Positions 1-8,087 of a DNA stretch of 64,000 bases are shown piece by piece. Numbering within the stretch: the first letter of the stretch is position 1; each line of letters starts with the position of its first letter. Below the pieces are notes generated by a model. The model was not told the DNA's origin, did not search any database, and saw only the letters and a list, made by a program, of their open reading frames with translations. Source of the DNA: SMWN01 sp965261165 (GTDB lineage: Bacteria; Pseudomonadota; Gammaproteobacteria; Eutrophobiales; Eutrophobiaceae); the NCBI GenBank assembly GCA_965261165.1, contig OZ253445.1, forward strand, positions 186,001 through 250,000. Direction: 5' to 3'. Position numbers and translations under genes: made by a program.

Positions 1-667
1 TACGCACTTTGCTACCACGCCAGTTGGTTAAGCCCATACAGGTCGCATCGCTATCGGCACGGTGGTGAATAATTTCGGCGGCGGTATGCCCGGTAATAGC
101 CCAATGCACCTTGTTTTGCACGGTTTTAAAAAAATGGATACTGGTATCCAGCGTGGGGTCATAATCCACGCTGGTGGCATAGATGTCAGTAATCTTCTGA
201 TAAAAACGTTTTTCGCTAGTGCGAATATCCTGAATGCGACGGCTCAGCTCTTCAAAATAGTCAAAAGGCTGGTCGGGGTTTTTCAAACGCTCATCGTCCA
301 GCACAAAGCCTTTGACAATAAACTCGCGCAAATGCTGGGTCGCCCACTGGCGAAAGCGGGTGGCGGTGTGGCTTTGCACGCGGTAGCCCACCGAGATAAT
401 GGCATCCAGATTGTAGTGCTTGATACGGTACTGCTTGCCATCGGCAGCAGTTGTAAAGAAATCCTTTACAACTAAATCCTTGTCAAGCTCTTGTTCTAAC
501 ATGATATTTTTCAGGTGCTGACCAATATTCTGTTTGCTGGTACTAAACAGCTCCGCCATCAACGCCTGAGTCAGCCACACCGTTTCATCCACAAAACGGA
601 CATCCAGCTTGATTTTGCCATCTTCGCTTTGGTAGATAATAAACTGTGAGAGGTTGTTTTCCGTCAT
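1..667 (-). CDS. RhuM-family (virulence protein RhuM-like) protein, 3' end beyond window
   Basis: The reverse strand reads from an ATG at 667 (MTENNLSQFIIYQSEDGKIK) off the left edge without a stop, about 222 codons. Visible family features are the N-terminal FVDETVWLTQALMAELF block, the STSKQNIGQHL helix-turn-helix-like stretch, and the NLDAIISVGYRVQS segment, all typical of RhuM/Fic-adjacent proteins found inside type I restriction operons. The biochemical role of RhuM is not established. Its ATG overlaps the hsdS stop by four bases (ATGA), so it is translationally coupled to hsdS and belongs to the restriction operon. The C-terminus lies outside the window. Confidence 0.85.
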   Translation of the reverse strand, partial: MTENNLSQFIIYQSEDGKIKLDVRFVDETVWLTQALMAELFSTSKQNIGQHLKNIMLEQELDKDLVVKDFFTTAADGKQYRIKHYNLDAIISVGYRVQSHTATRFRQWATQHLREFIVKGFVLDDERLKNPDQPFDYFEELSRRIQDIRTSEKRFYQKITDIYATSVDYDPTLDTSIHFFKTVQNKVHWAITGHTAAEIIHHRADSDATCMGLTNWRGSKVR

Positions 668-1935
668 CCGTTCACCTCATCGGCGGCGGGGAATAGTTGT
701 TGCATCAAGCCTTTTTTATGGGTTTTGAGTTTCGCCAGCTTTTGCGTTTGTGCAGTGATCAGTTCGTCAAGGGATGACAGGCAATCGGCGATTTTTTGTT
801 GTTCTTTTGGATGGGGATAATGTAGTTGAAACTTTTCAATTTCTGTCACTGTTACCTGTTGTTGTGCGTTTCCAAAGGCTATATTTTTAATGTATATATT
901 CAATATTTCAGATTTACTGTAGGCGTAAAAATAATCGGCATTTATATTTTTCGCTTTGATTCTCAGTATAACCATTCCAGAATTAATTCTCATATTTTCG
1001 TAGGGAACTTCTTCTGAAAAATATGCAAATTGACCTACAGTCCCTCTGGTGGTCAGAATAACGTCAGCCCGCTTTAGTTTGCCTTTTCTTAGAACACTGT
1101 CCTTTTCTTTTGAAATAAATTGCTTCTTATCAAACCTAAACCCATTTTTAGTCACGTTTTTCGCGTTTAAAAAAAGACAGTAGCCAGCTTCATAAAACTC
1201 ATGCGCTTTAGGGTAATTCTTCCCTCTATCACCATCAATAATTTCAGCAAATTCATAAAAGGAATTTACTTCCCAATCCCCCGCGTCCTGAAACTCGGGG
1301 AAGCGGAGTTTGGGCTGTGTTTCACCTTCGGCGGGGAATAGTTGTTGCATCAGCCCTTTTTTATGGGTCTTGAGGTGCGCCAGCTTTTGCGTTTGTGCAG
1401 TGATCAGTTCGTCAAGGGAAGACAGGCAGGCGGCGATCTTTTGTTGTTCTTCCGTGGATTCTGGCAAAATTATTGGACACTCTAAAACATCGTCTTTTTT
1501 AAGGTTCGTTTGTTTTACGCCATCATCAAACGCCAAGAAATGCGAATTTCTGTTCAAGGAATAGAATAAAATGGCACTCACAGTGTTGGTGGGGGTGATT
1601 TTGCAAATCCTCTGATTTACGGAATAGAGATTATCGGTATCAACTTGAAAACACTTGGCTATTGCCCTGCCATTAGGCACATCGCTGAGCACCATCAAAA
1701 TGTCTTCTTTTGCGGCGACGCAAAACGCAACATCCGAGAACTTTCTTACGGCACCGTCGGTTGAAATAAACTTTGAATTTACAACAATGTAGGAACCTGA
1801 CTCCGTGATGTTTTTTTCATGCGCCTTACCATTTTCGTATTTAGAAACCTCCCCCAGCCTTTTTTCCTCCCAATCCCCCGCGTCCCGAAACTCGGGAAAA
1901 CGCAGTCTGGGCAGCTTGTTATTTTCCCTGCTCAT
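664..1935 (-). CDS. hsdS: Type I restriction-modification specificity subunit HsdS
   Basis: This 423-residue protein sets the DNA target of the HsdMS methylase and HsdRMS nuclease. It has the usual two-fold layout: TRD1 (about residues 20-165), a conserved helical spacer (SSLDELITAQTQKLAHLKTH, about 172-205), TRD2 (about 215-380), then a second near-identical spacer (SSLDELITAQTQKLAKLKTH). Each half opens with the block LRFPEF-DAGDWE. The spacer and entry blocks are also repeated at DNA level, and the TRD-coding DNA is markedly more AT-rich than the spacers, which suggests TRD exchange. Its start overlaps the dinD stop and its stop overlaps the rhuM start, both as ATGA. Confidence 0.93.
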   Translation of the reverse strand: MSRENNKLPRLRFPEFRDAGDWEEKRLGEVSKYENGKAHEKNITESGSYIVVNSKFISTDGAVRKFSDVAFCVAAKEDILMVLSDVPNGRAIAKCFQVDTDNLYSVNQRICKITPTNTVSAILFYSLNRNSHFLAFDDGVKQTNLKKDDVLECPIILPESTEEQQKIAACLSSLDELITAQTQKLAHLKTHKKGLMQQLFPAEGETQPKLRFPEFQDAGDWEVNSFYEFAEIIDGDRGKNYPKAHEFYEAGYCLFLNAKNVTKNGFRFDKKQFISKEKDSVLRKGKLKRADVILTTRGTVGQFAYFSEEVPYENMRINSGMVILRIKAKNINADYFYAYSKSEILNIYIKNIAFGNAQQQVTVTEIEKFQLHYPHPKEQQKIADCLSSLDELITAQTQKLAKLKTHKKGLMQQLFPAADEVNG

Positions 1936-2777
1936 TGGTTCTCAAGCCCTTTGGGGTTTTTGAGTGCCTTCTTCTCAGCCGATGCCAAACGGCGTTGCAC
2001 TTTTTTTACATCCTCCGCCGGCGGCAGGCTTTCCGGGCGGATGCCGCGGTTGAGCAGGGTTTGCCGCACCGCCTGATGGTTGGTCACATGCTCGTTTGAT
2101 ATTTGCGGCTCGTTGCTCATGTTTTGTTCGCGGGCATTATGAAGGGTGATTTCAGTGGCAAAATCTTTCGCCTTTAAGATAATCGTGGGGGCAAAATCCG
2201 CCAGTGGGCGATTACCCGGCACGCGCCAACGTGCTTTCATGGCTTGGGTATTGTTGCCAAACAGTGCCCGGTCGCCTTTGCTGCGGATGAGGGCAAAATT
2301 CTGATTGCCGCCCGTTTGTTCATAGATGACATGGGACAGTTCCTTTTCGCTATGGGTTAGCTTCTGCCGTGCGGATACGCGCTCGGATTCAAGCAATCGT
2401 TGTTCAATCAGTTCTACCTTGCGCGTCTGTAGGGCAAAATAGGTTTGTGCAAAGGCAATTTGTTGTTTGGCGGGGTCGCCATTTTGGGCAATCAGATAGC
2501 AGGCATAACGGGTCAGCATGATGTCGTTGATTTCCCGCTGGCTACCAGAGCCTAATTCGACCATTTTGTTGATGTCAACAAAATGGTCTTGAACAGGATG
2601 AGCGGATACTTCACAGGCGGTTTTTGCTTTGGTCACGATATTGAGAAAGTTACGCCATTCCGTGTACCCCAGCAAATGCTGCACATCACGCGCCAACCAG
2701 TATTCAACGCCGTTTTCGGTCTCTTGTGCATGCCCTTCGAACGACTCGGTCATTAGGTGAATCAGCTCATTTTTCAT
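1932..2777 (-). CDS. dinD: DNA-damage-inducible protein D (DinD) family
   Basis: The 281-residue protein matches DinD in length and in blocks such as GVEYWLARDVQHLLGY, LTRYACYLIAQNGDP and the middle QKLTHSEKELSHVIYEQTGG. E. coli DinD is an SOS protein that antagonises RecA strand-exchange intermediates. Here it lies between hsdR and hsdS and is coupled to hsdS by an ATGA overlap, so it is probably expressed with the restriction system. DinD-like genes are recurrent passengers in type I operons. Its role there is unknown, and no LexA box was identified upstream. Confidence 0.88.
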   Translation of the reverse strand: MKNELIHLMTESFEGHAQETENGVEYWLARDVQHLLGYTEWRNFLNIVTKAKTACEVSAHPVQDHFVDINKMVELGSGSQREINDIMLTRYACYLIAQNGDPAKQQIAFAQTYFALQTRKVELIEQRLLESERVSARQKLTHSEKELSHVIYEQTGGNQNFALIRSKGDRALFGNNTQAMKARWRVPGNRPLADFAPTIILKAKDFATEITLHNAREQNMSNEPQISNEHVTNHQAVRQTLLNRGIRPESLPPAEDVKKVQRRLASAEKKALKNPKGLENQ

Positions 2778-2826
2778 GGTTTTTCACACTCTTGTTTGTT
2801 GTAATGTTGGTTGTGATTGCGCTACT

Positions 2827-2917
2827 GAGACTGTGCAAGAAACCCTTGCGGGTTTGGCTGTTTTACTGGGTTCCTGCTTTCGCAGGAACGACGAACGTTG
2901 GGTTTTTGCACAGTCTC
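2827..2917. mobile_element. MITE-like palindromic element, 91 bp
   Basis: The ends are inverted repeats: GAGACTGTGCAAGAAACCC on the left and the complement of GAGACTGTGCAAAAACCC on the right. The centre carries a shorter palindrome, TTCCTGC-tttc-GCAGGAA. Related sequence occurs at 6139-6275 and 17705-17850. The size, terminal inverted repeats and lack of coding capacity fit a MITE or REP-like element. Confidence 0.7.
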
Positions 2918-2948
2918 TAAAGTCCCACTTCCGATTATTTTTTGCATG

Positions 2949-2978
2949 ATACCCGTAGGGCACAAGCGCAAAGGTCTC
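2949..2978 (-). repeat. Fragment of the GAGACC-ended dispersed repeat
   Basis: The reverse strand reads GAGACCTTTGCGCTTGTG followed by CCCTACGGGTAT. It is a variant of the family seen at 7117, 8060, 21184 and 47141. Only one end is visible here. Confidence 0.65.
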
Positions 2979-3002
2979 ATTGTAATGTTGGTTGCGATTG
3001 CG

Positions 3003-5987
3003 CTATTGCTCATAGACTGCCAAGCCCGATATTTCTCGCCCTTCAGCCAGCCGGTGCAGTAGCGGGATTAAGTCTTCCATCAGCGCCAGTTCCTTTTGCG
3101 AGCGTGCTTTCCAGCCTAACTCCAGCGGTGCCATTAAATCGCCCAGCTGCTCGCCGTCAAAAATCATCCGATCCATGACGCGCTCCACAAAGGCTTGCAG
3201 GGGGCGGAATTCTAAGCCGTGTTTGTCGGCGATTGCGTTTAACTGGCGGGTAAATTCCCTGCTTTTGAAGGCATCGAAGCCGGCGATGATTTCTTCTTTA
3301 CTCAGCCCAACACCTGTTTCCAGGCTGTCAATGTAGGCGGTGATGTCTGCTCTTTCGCCGATGAATTTGGCATCGGCGGTGATAATTCCGACCAATTCAT
3401 CGCGGGTCATTTTTTCTTTGTCCGGTGTGCCCTGACTGTAACGCGCAATCAAGCCCATAATGTAGTCGTAATCAATGACGGCAGAGGCAAACAGCACCAG
3501 TTCAAAATCCAGTTGCTGCACCGGATCGTCGGGGTCGTCGCCCTTGCCCTGTTGCTCCCTGAGCACTTTGGCAACATCTAAATAGACACCGCGAAAGGCT
3601 TGCAACTGCTCTTTAGGCATTATCTTTTCAATACTGCTGGCGTTTTCCTCTGTCAGGTCGGTGTATTGATCCAACTGCGTTTGCAAACGCTGTACTTGCT
3701 TGAAGCGGTTGATGAATTCGGCGCGAGCGGCATCGCCCTTGAGGTTCGCCACCTGTTCCGGGGCGTTCTGTAAACCTTGGGAAGCCATAAAGGTTTCCAG
3801 TTTGTCCACGGCAGTTTGCAGTTCCTCAATCACCGCAGGGGCTGGGTCAACCAGCCAGATTGATTTGTATTTGCCGACTTTTTCGCCGGAAAACAGCGTG
3901 ATGGCTTGGTCAACGGCGACTTCTTGTTGACGGAAGTCAAGGATATTGCCATAGGGCTTGCTGTCGTTCAGGACGCGGTTGGTGCGCGAAAATGCCTGAA
4001 TCAAGCCGTGATGTTTGAGGTTCTTGTCCACATAGATCGTGTTGAGGTATTTGGAATCAAAGCCGGTGAGCAACATATCGACCACGATGGTGATGTCGAT
4101 TTTTTTGCGGGGCGGCAGGTCGGCATTGGCATATTTCTGATCCTTGATGCGTTTTTGCACATCCTGATAGTAGAGATCAAACTCGTTGATATGGTGGTTG
4201 CTGCCGTATTGGGCGTTGTAGTCGGCTATGATGGCTTTTAGGGCGGCTTTCTTTTTATCGGGTTGCTGTGCGTTGTCCGCCTTTTCCTGCATCAGGTCTT
4301 CTTGTAGTTGCTGAACGTCTTTATTGCCTTCCGCCGGTGGCGAGAACACGCAGGCGATGTTCAAGGGGAGAAAAGGGCTACCCTCGGCTTTTGACTGCTC
4401 TTGTTGTTTCTCCTGTTGTTCCTCTTGTAATTCCTTAAACAGGCGGTGATATTCTATGGCATGGTTTATCGATGCCGTGGCAAGAAGGGCGTTAAATTTA
4501 CGCCCAGCCGTTGCCTTATCATGCTTTGCTAAAATCGCCTTGACCACGGATTCCTGCGTCAGGCTTGTAGCGGACTTGTTGTTGCTTTCAGCCTTGTAAT
4601 AGTCAACATGAAAACGTAGCACATTGTGGTCTTCGATGGCGTGGGTGATGGTGTAGGCGTGTAACTGTTTCTGGAATATGTCGGTCGTGGTCTTGAACGA
4701 AGCCTCTTCCCCGTCGATTGTCTGATAGCTGGCATTGTCGTCGAAAATAGGCGTGCCGGTAAAGCCGAACAACTGGGCATTGGGGAAAAACGCCTTGATT
4801 GCCTGATGGTTATCGCCAAACTGGGAGCGGTGGCATTCGTCAAAGATGAATACCATGCGCTTGTTGCTTAGTGGCTCGAGGCGTTGCCGGTATTGTTTTT
4901 TGTGCTTGCCGTCGAGTGCCAGCCCAAGCTTCTGAATGGTGGTAACGATGACCTTGTCGGCGTAATCCGTGGACAGCAGGCGTTTCACCATAGCTTCGGT
5001 ATTGGTGTTTTCTTCCACACAGCCTTTCTGAAAGCGGTTGAATTCCTCGCGGGTCTGGCGGTCAAGGTCTTTGCGATCGACCACGAACAGGCATTTGTCG
5101 ATGTCGCGGTTGTCCTTGAGCAGGGTGGAAGCCTTGAATGAGGTGAGCGTTTTGCCACTGCCGGTGGTGTGCCAGATGTAGCCATTGCCGCGGTTCTGAT
5201 GAATGCAATCCACAATCGCCCGCACCGCATAAATTTGATAGGGGCGCATGATCATCAGCTTTTGCTCGCTGGCGACCAGCACCATGTAGCGGCTGAGCAT
5301 TTCGCTCAAGGTGCATTTGGCGAGGAATTGCTCGGTGAAGGGGTCGAGGTGAGTGATTTTGCTGTTGTCTTTGGCGGCAAACTGATAGACCGGCAGGAAA
5401 CGTTCATCGGCATCGAAACTGAAATGCCGGTCGGCGTTATTGGCAAAGTACCAAGTGTTGTTCTGATTGCTGACGATAAAAAGCTGCATAAAGCACATCA
5501 GGGTATTGCCATAACCATTGCCGGGGTCGTTCTTGTACTCGACAATCTGCTTCATGGCACGGCGCGGGCTGACCTCCAGTGCCTTGAGTTCGATCTGCAC
5601 GACCGGTACGCCATTGATAAGCAGGATCACGTCATAGCGGTGGTGACTGCTGCGGGTGTTGATACGCAACTGGCTGACCACCTCGAAATGGTTTTTGCAC
5701 CAGTTCCTGATATTGACCAGCGTGTAATGCAGGGGTGTGCCATCTTCGCGCATAAAACTGTTGATTTGGCGCAGGATATTGGCGGCGGTGAAGACATCCT
5801 TGCTGATAATTTCATCCAGCAGGCGGGAAAATTCGCTATCGGTCAGCTTGACCCTGTTGAGGGCTTCGAATTTTTGCCGAAAGTTTTGTTCAAGGGCATC
5901 GCGGTCGCGGATGTCTTCGCGGTAGGCGTATTTGAGCGCGACCAGTTTTTCGATCAGTCTTTGTTCGATTTGGGTTTCTTTTGTCAT
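3003..5987 (-). CDS. hsdR: Type I restriction endonuclease motor subunit HsdR
   Basis: This 994-residue protein cleaves unmodified DNA after ATP-driven translocation. The N-terminal nuclease domain shows a PD-(D/E)XK signature (D119 and E133-L-K135). The SF2 motor follows, with Walker A TTGSGKT (K280), DECH at 384-387 and GFTGTP downstream. The C-terminal helical part (about 750-994) would contact HsdM/S. No catalytic residue appears lost and the frame is intact. It is the first gene of the leftward operon; 225 bp of repeat-filled DNA separate it from dinD. By eye it is more GC-rich than the genes right of 8 kb, which suggests acquisition. Confidence 0.95.
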   Translation of the reverse strand: MTKETQIEQRLIEKLVALKYAYREDIRDRDALEQNFRQKFEALNRVKLTDSEFSRLLDEIISKDVFTAANILRQINSFMREDGTPLHYTLVNIRNWCKNHFEVVSQLRINTRSSHHRYDVILLINGVPVVQIELKALEVSPRRAMKQIVEYKNDPGNGYGNTLMCFMQLFIVSNQNNTWYFANNADRHFSFDADERFLPVYQFAAKDNSKITHLDPFTEQFLAKCTLSEMLSRYMVLVASEQKLMIMRPYQIYAVRAIVDCIHQNRGNGYIWHTTGSGKTLTSFKASTLLKDNRDIDKCLFVVDRKDLDRQTREEFNRFQKGCVEENTNTEAMVKRLLSTDYADKVIVTTIQKLGLALDGKHKKQYRQRLEPLSNKRMVFIFDECHRSQFGDNHQAIKAFFPNAQLFGFTGTPIFDDNASYQTIDGEEASFKTTTDIFQKQLHAYTITHAIEDHNVLRFHVDYYKAESNNKSATSLTQESVVKAILAKHDKATAGRKFNALLATASINHAIEYHRLFKELQEEQQEKQQEQSKAEGSPFLPLNIACVFSPPAEGNKDVQQLQEDLMQEKADNAQQPDKKKAALKAIIADYNAQYGSNHHINEFDLYYQDVQKRIKDQKYANADLPPRKKIDITIVVDMLLTGFDSKYLNTIYVDKNLKHHGLIQAFSRTNRVLNDSKPYGNILDFRQQEVAVDQAITLFSGEKVGKYKSIWLVDPAPAVIEELQTAVDKLETFMASQGLQNAPEQVANLKGDAARAEFINRFKQVQRLQTQLDQYTDLTEENASSIEKIMPKEQLQAFRGVYLDVAKVLREQQGKGDDPDDPVQQLDFELVLFASAVIDYDYIMGLIARYSQGTPDKEKMTRDELVGIITADAKFIGERADITAYIDSLETGVGLSKEEIIAGFDAFKSREFTRQLNAIADKHGLEFRPLQAFVERVMDRMIFDGEQLGDLMAPLELGWKARSQKELALMEDLIPLLHRLAEGREISGLAVYEQ

Positions 5988-6304
5988 TCGCTTGTTCAGA
6001 TAATGCTTGGCTCAATATTGCGATTATTGATGTTATCCCATATAAGAGCCGATTCGAAAAAAAGATTCTACTGGAGACTTGGTGATTTTCGCAGTTTCTA
6101 TCTGATACCTTTGCATAATTCAAAAAGTGATCGGAAGGGACTGTGCAGGAACCCCCTCGCTAGGCATGCGTTACATGTAGAAAACCCTCGCGGGTTTGGC
6201 TGTTTTACTGGATTCCTGCTTGCGCAGGAATGACAGGGTAGCGCAGGAATGACAGGGTAGTGCAGGAATGACGAAAAGGCAGAAAAAACCTGCTCAATGC
6301 CCCC
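5988..6304. other. Intergenic region with dispersed palindromic repeat
   Basis: No gene is supported here. The left part (5988-6135) is AT-rich and should hold the hsdR promoter, but no convincing -35/-10 pair was chosen. The right part is filled by the repeat listed at 6139-6275. Confidence 0.6.
6139..6275. repeat. Dispersed ATTCCTGC/GCAGGAAT repeat, with tandem 18-bp units
   Basis: This copy shares GGCTGTTTTACTGGATTCCT and the palindrome ATTCCTGC-ttgc-GCAGGAAT with the copies near 2870 and 17755. It shares the GGCATGCGTT block with 17708. Its left edge, GACTGTGCAGGAACCCC, resembles the MITE end at 2827. At the right, GCAGGAATGACAGGGTAG is tandemly repeated (two full units and a partial), evidence of local slippage. 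Confidence 0.72.
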
Positions 6305-6958
6305 TTACTCCGGAAATTTTGTCGTCCGCAGGTAGGGCAACACCGCCTCAAATTCTCCAAATTTTGCCGTAGCATCCTCGTTACTGACCGCTGGAGGGAT
6401 GATTACATCCTCACCTGGCATCCAGTTCACGGGTGTTGCAATGCCGTGTTTGCTGGACGCTTGTAGCGCATCAAGCGCCCGCAAAATCTCGCTAAAATTA
6501 CGCCCGACGGTCATCGGATAGGTCATCGATAGCTTCAATTGCTTATCCGGCCCGATAATAAAGACAGAACGCACAGTCGCGCTGTCAGCAGGGGTGCGGC
6601 CATCGGGCAGGTATGCCTCTGCTGGCAGCATGTCAAAAGCCTTGGACACTACCAGACCTGCATCCGCGATGATCGGGAAACCGACACCTGCGCCAGACAC
6701 TTTTTCGATGTCGCCTTTCCATTTTTTGTGCTCCGCCACCCCGTCCACCGAAACGCCCATCACCTTGGTGCCGCGCTTTTCCCATTCATCAGACAGTTGG
6801 GCAACCGCGCCTAATTCGGTAGTACAAACCGGGGTGAAATCCTTGGGGTGTGAAAACAAAATGGCCCAGCTATCGCCGATCCAGTCATGGAACGGATAGG
6901 TCCCTTGATCGGTTTTCGCTGTAAAGTTTGGAACGGTATCGTTAATACGCAAAGACAT
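6305..6958 (-). CDS. 1-Cys peroxiredoxin (Prx6 type)
   Basis: This thiol peroxidase reduces hydrogen peroxide and alkyl hydroperoxides. The active-site motif HPKDFTPVCTTELG contains the peroxidatic Cys45, counting from MSLRINDTVPNF. The length of 217 residues and the long C-terminal segment (VNWMPGEDVIIPP) fit the Prx6 group rather than AhpC. A GTG 12 bases further upstream is in frame, but GGAGGA directly precedes the ATG at 6958, so I take the ATG. It stands alone, with its upstream side facing the tandem array; no OxyR site was recognised. Confidence 0.93.
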   Translation of the reverse strand: MSLRINDTVPNFTAKTDQGTYPFHDWIGDSWAILFSHPKDFTPVCTTELGAVAQLSDEWEKRGTKVMGVSVDGVAEHKKWKGDIEKVSGAGVGFPIIADAGLVVSKAFDMLPAEAYLPDGRTPADSATVRSVFIIGPDKQLKLSMTYPMTVGRNFSEILRALDALQASSKHGIATPVNWMPGEDVIIPPAVSNEDATAKFGEFEAVLPYLRTTKFPE

Positions 6959-7127
6959 GACTTCCTCCACTCGGCGCGTTTCCAGTTTAGTTTGAAGCAG
7001 ACTGAACCTGAAATGCCGATGTAAGTTTCCTGATACTTCTTTCCTGATACTTCTAATGATCTACCAAGCCAAGCATAGTCAATTTTCGGCTGGGTGAGAA
7101 GTTTTTTGTACATTGCGAGACTTTTGC

Positions 7128-7416
7128 ACTTGTGCCCTGTGGGTACTTGTGCCCTGTGGGTACTTGTGCCCTGTGGGTACTTGTGCCCTGTGGGTACTTG
7201 TGCCCTGTGGGTACTTGTGCCCTGTGGGTACTTGTGCCCTGTGGGTACTTGTGCCCTGTGGGTACTTGTGCCCTGTGGGTACTTGTGCCCTGTGGGTACT
7301 TGTGCCCTGTGGGTACTTGTGCCCTGTGGGTACTTGTGCCCTGTGGGTACTTGTGCCCTGTGGGTACTTGTGCCCTGTGGGTACTTGTGCCCTGTGGGTA
7401 CTTGTGCCCTGTGGGT
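7128..7416. repeat. Perfect tandem array, 17 copies of a 17-bp unit
   Basis: The unit ACTTGTGCCCTGTGGGT is repeated 17 times without a mismatch or spacer (289 bp). Because 17 is not a multiple of 3, every reading frame cycles through the same 17-residue peptide, and no frame on either strand meets a stop. The long ORFs across it are therefore by-products. Single or few copies of the same unit occur at 2949, 8003-8054, 21184 and 47141, so the array grew from a dispersed repeat. Confidence 0.97.
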
Positions 7417-7581
7417 ATAACCTACAAAACACTCGGCGCAACTCACAAACAACGTGATTTTATAAACTTGCCTCATTCATTTTCGCCTATATTCTCTCAA
7501 TCATCAATACGACACCAAAAAAGCCGCTATTTCGGCACTTTTAACCGCTTGCAGTGGGTTTTAATCCGTTTTATTGCCCGT

Positions 7582-7881
7582 TTAGGCACAACTCTCCTGT
7601 AAAAGTCGCATTTGTTTGAAAATGTTCATCCCTGCTTTAAGGTGATGGCTCATGGCAATTAGCTTTGCACAGGCTTGGTTTCTGGCTAACCCCATGTATC
7701 TCGCCTGGCCTAATTCGTGATGCAGTTTGGGCAGGCCAAAGGTGCGCTCAACCACATAGCGGGTACTGGAATACATTTTATTCTGTGCTTTTTGTTGCGC
7801 TGTTAAAGGCGTGTTGCGATGCTTTTCTGCAACATAAAAAGGCCAATGCCAGTCCGCAAATATTTCATTGTATCCCGTCAA
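7582..7881 (-). pseudogene. IS5-family transposase, C-terminal fragment
   Basis: The 99 residues contain RYVVERTFGLPKLHHELGQA and MGLARNQACAKLIAMSHHL, the conserved C-terminal part of IS5-family DDE transposases, ending at a natural stop. The N-terminal catalytic two-thirds are missing: upstream sequence changes at about 7880 to unrelated DNA. A more decayed relative lies at 55414-55600. It cannot be active. Confidence 0.85.
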
Positions 7882-7957
7882 AACATATGAGACAGAATCA
7901 GGCTAAATATTAAGAGAGACTTCTGATAAGTTAAATACGATACAGAGGAGTCTCGCC

Positions 7958-8008
7958 ATGAGAAATAACACCGAGAAGTTGGTAAAAGATATACATCGGC
8001 GTACCCAA
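7958..8008 (+). pseudogene. Putative IS3-type transposase OrfA N-terminal scrap
   Basis: An ATG preceded by GAGGAG opens MRNNTEKLVKDIHRRTQ, which resembles the start of some IS3-family OrfA proteins. After 17 residues the sequence runs into the inverted 17-bp repeat units, and the frame closes at 8125. It is a junction of two mobile-element remnants. The family assignment rests on a very short match. Confidence 0.4.
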
Positions 8009-8065
8009 CAGGGCGCAAGTACCCACAGGGCACAAGTACCCGCAGGGCACAGGTACAAAGGTCTC
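8003..8065 (-). repeat. Three inverted copies of the 17-bp unit plus GAGACC end
   Basis: On the reverse strand, GAGACCTTTGT is followed by three units at 8038-8054, 8021-8037 and 8003-8020. The middle unit is an exact reverse complement of the array unit and the outer two are variants. The element end is 22 bp from the feoB stop codon. Confidence 0.85.
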
Positions 8066-8087
8066 TACAGACCCTTGATTGAAACGA

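Larger units (their letters stand above)
2800..3008. repeat. 28-bp direct repeats flanking a repeat-containing insert between hsdR and dinD
   Basis: The sequences at 2800-2827 and 2981-3008 are the same 28-mer with two substitutions (TGTAATGTTGGTTG and GATTGCGCTA are visible blocks). The right copy covers the hsdR stop codon and the left copy lies just upstream of dinD. Between them are a palindromic element (2827-2917) and a GAGACC-type fragment (2949-2978). The original hsdR-dinD junction thus seems to have been duplicated when this material entered. Confidence 0.75.
7117..8065. mobile_element. Decayed IS5-type element with amplified terminal repeats
   Basis: The left edge reads GAGACTTTTGCAC and the right edge GTACAAAGGTCTC, an imperfect inverted pair 949 bp apart. 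Inside lie an array of 17 x 17 bp (7128-7416), a C-terminal IS5-family transposase fragment (7582-7881), a short IS3-like ORF start (7958-8008) and three inverted copies of the array unit (8003-8054). The size fits an IS5-family element that lost most of its transposase gene. Treating the two GAGAC ends as one element is an inference. Confidence 0.5.

Noticed and set aside
62..475. 137-codon forward ORF at the left edge
   Set aside because: It is antisense to the clear RhuM-family frame, which has conserved blocks and coupling to hsdS.
5169..6233. 354-codon forward ORF
   Set aside because: Antisense to hsdR over most of its length, and its tail is in the dispersed repeat.
7128..7416. CRISPR array or plasmid iterons
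   Set aside because: There are no spacers between units and no cas genes. There is no replication initiator gene nearby, and the same unit occurs at transposon-like ends.
6811..7602. Long ORFs on both strands across the 17-bp array (up to 221 codons)
   Set aside because: They are open only because the 17-bp unit has no stop in any frame. Flanking parts belong to noncoding or transposase-remnant DNA, and the peptides match no family.
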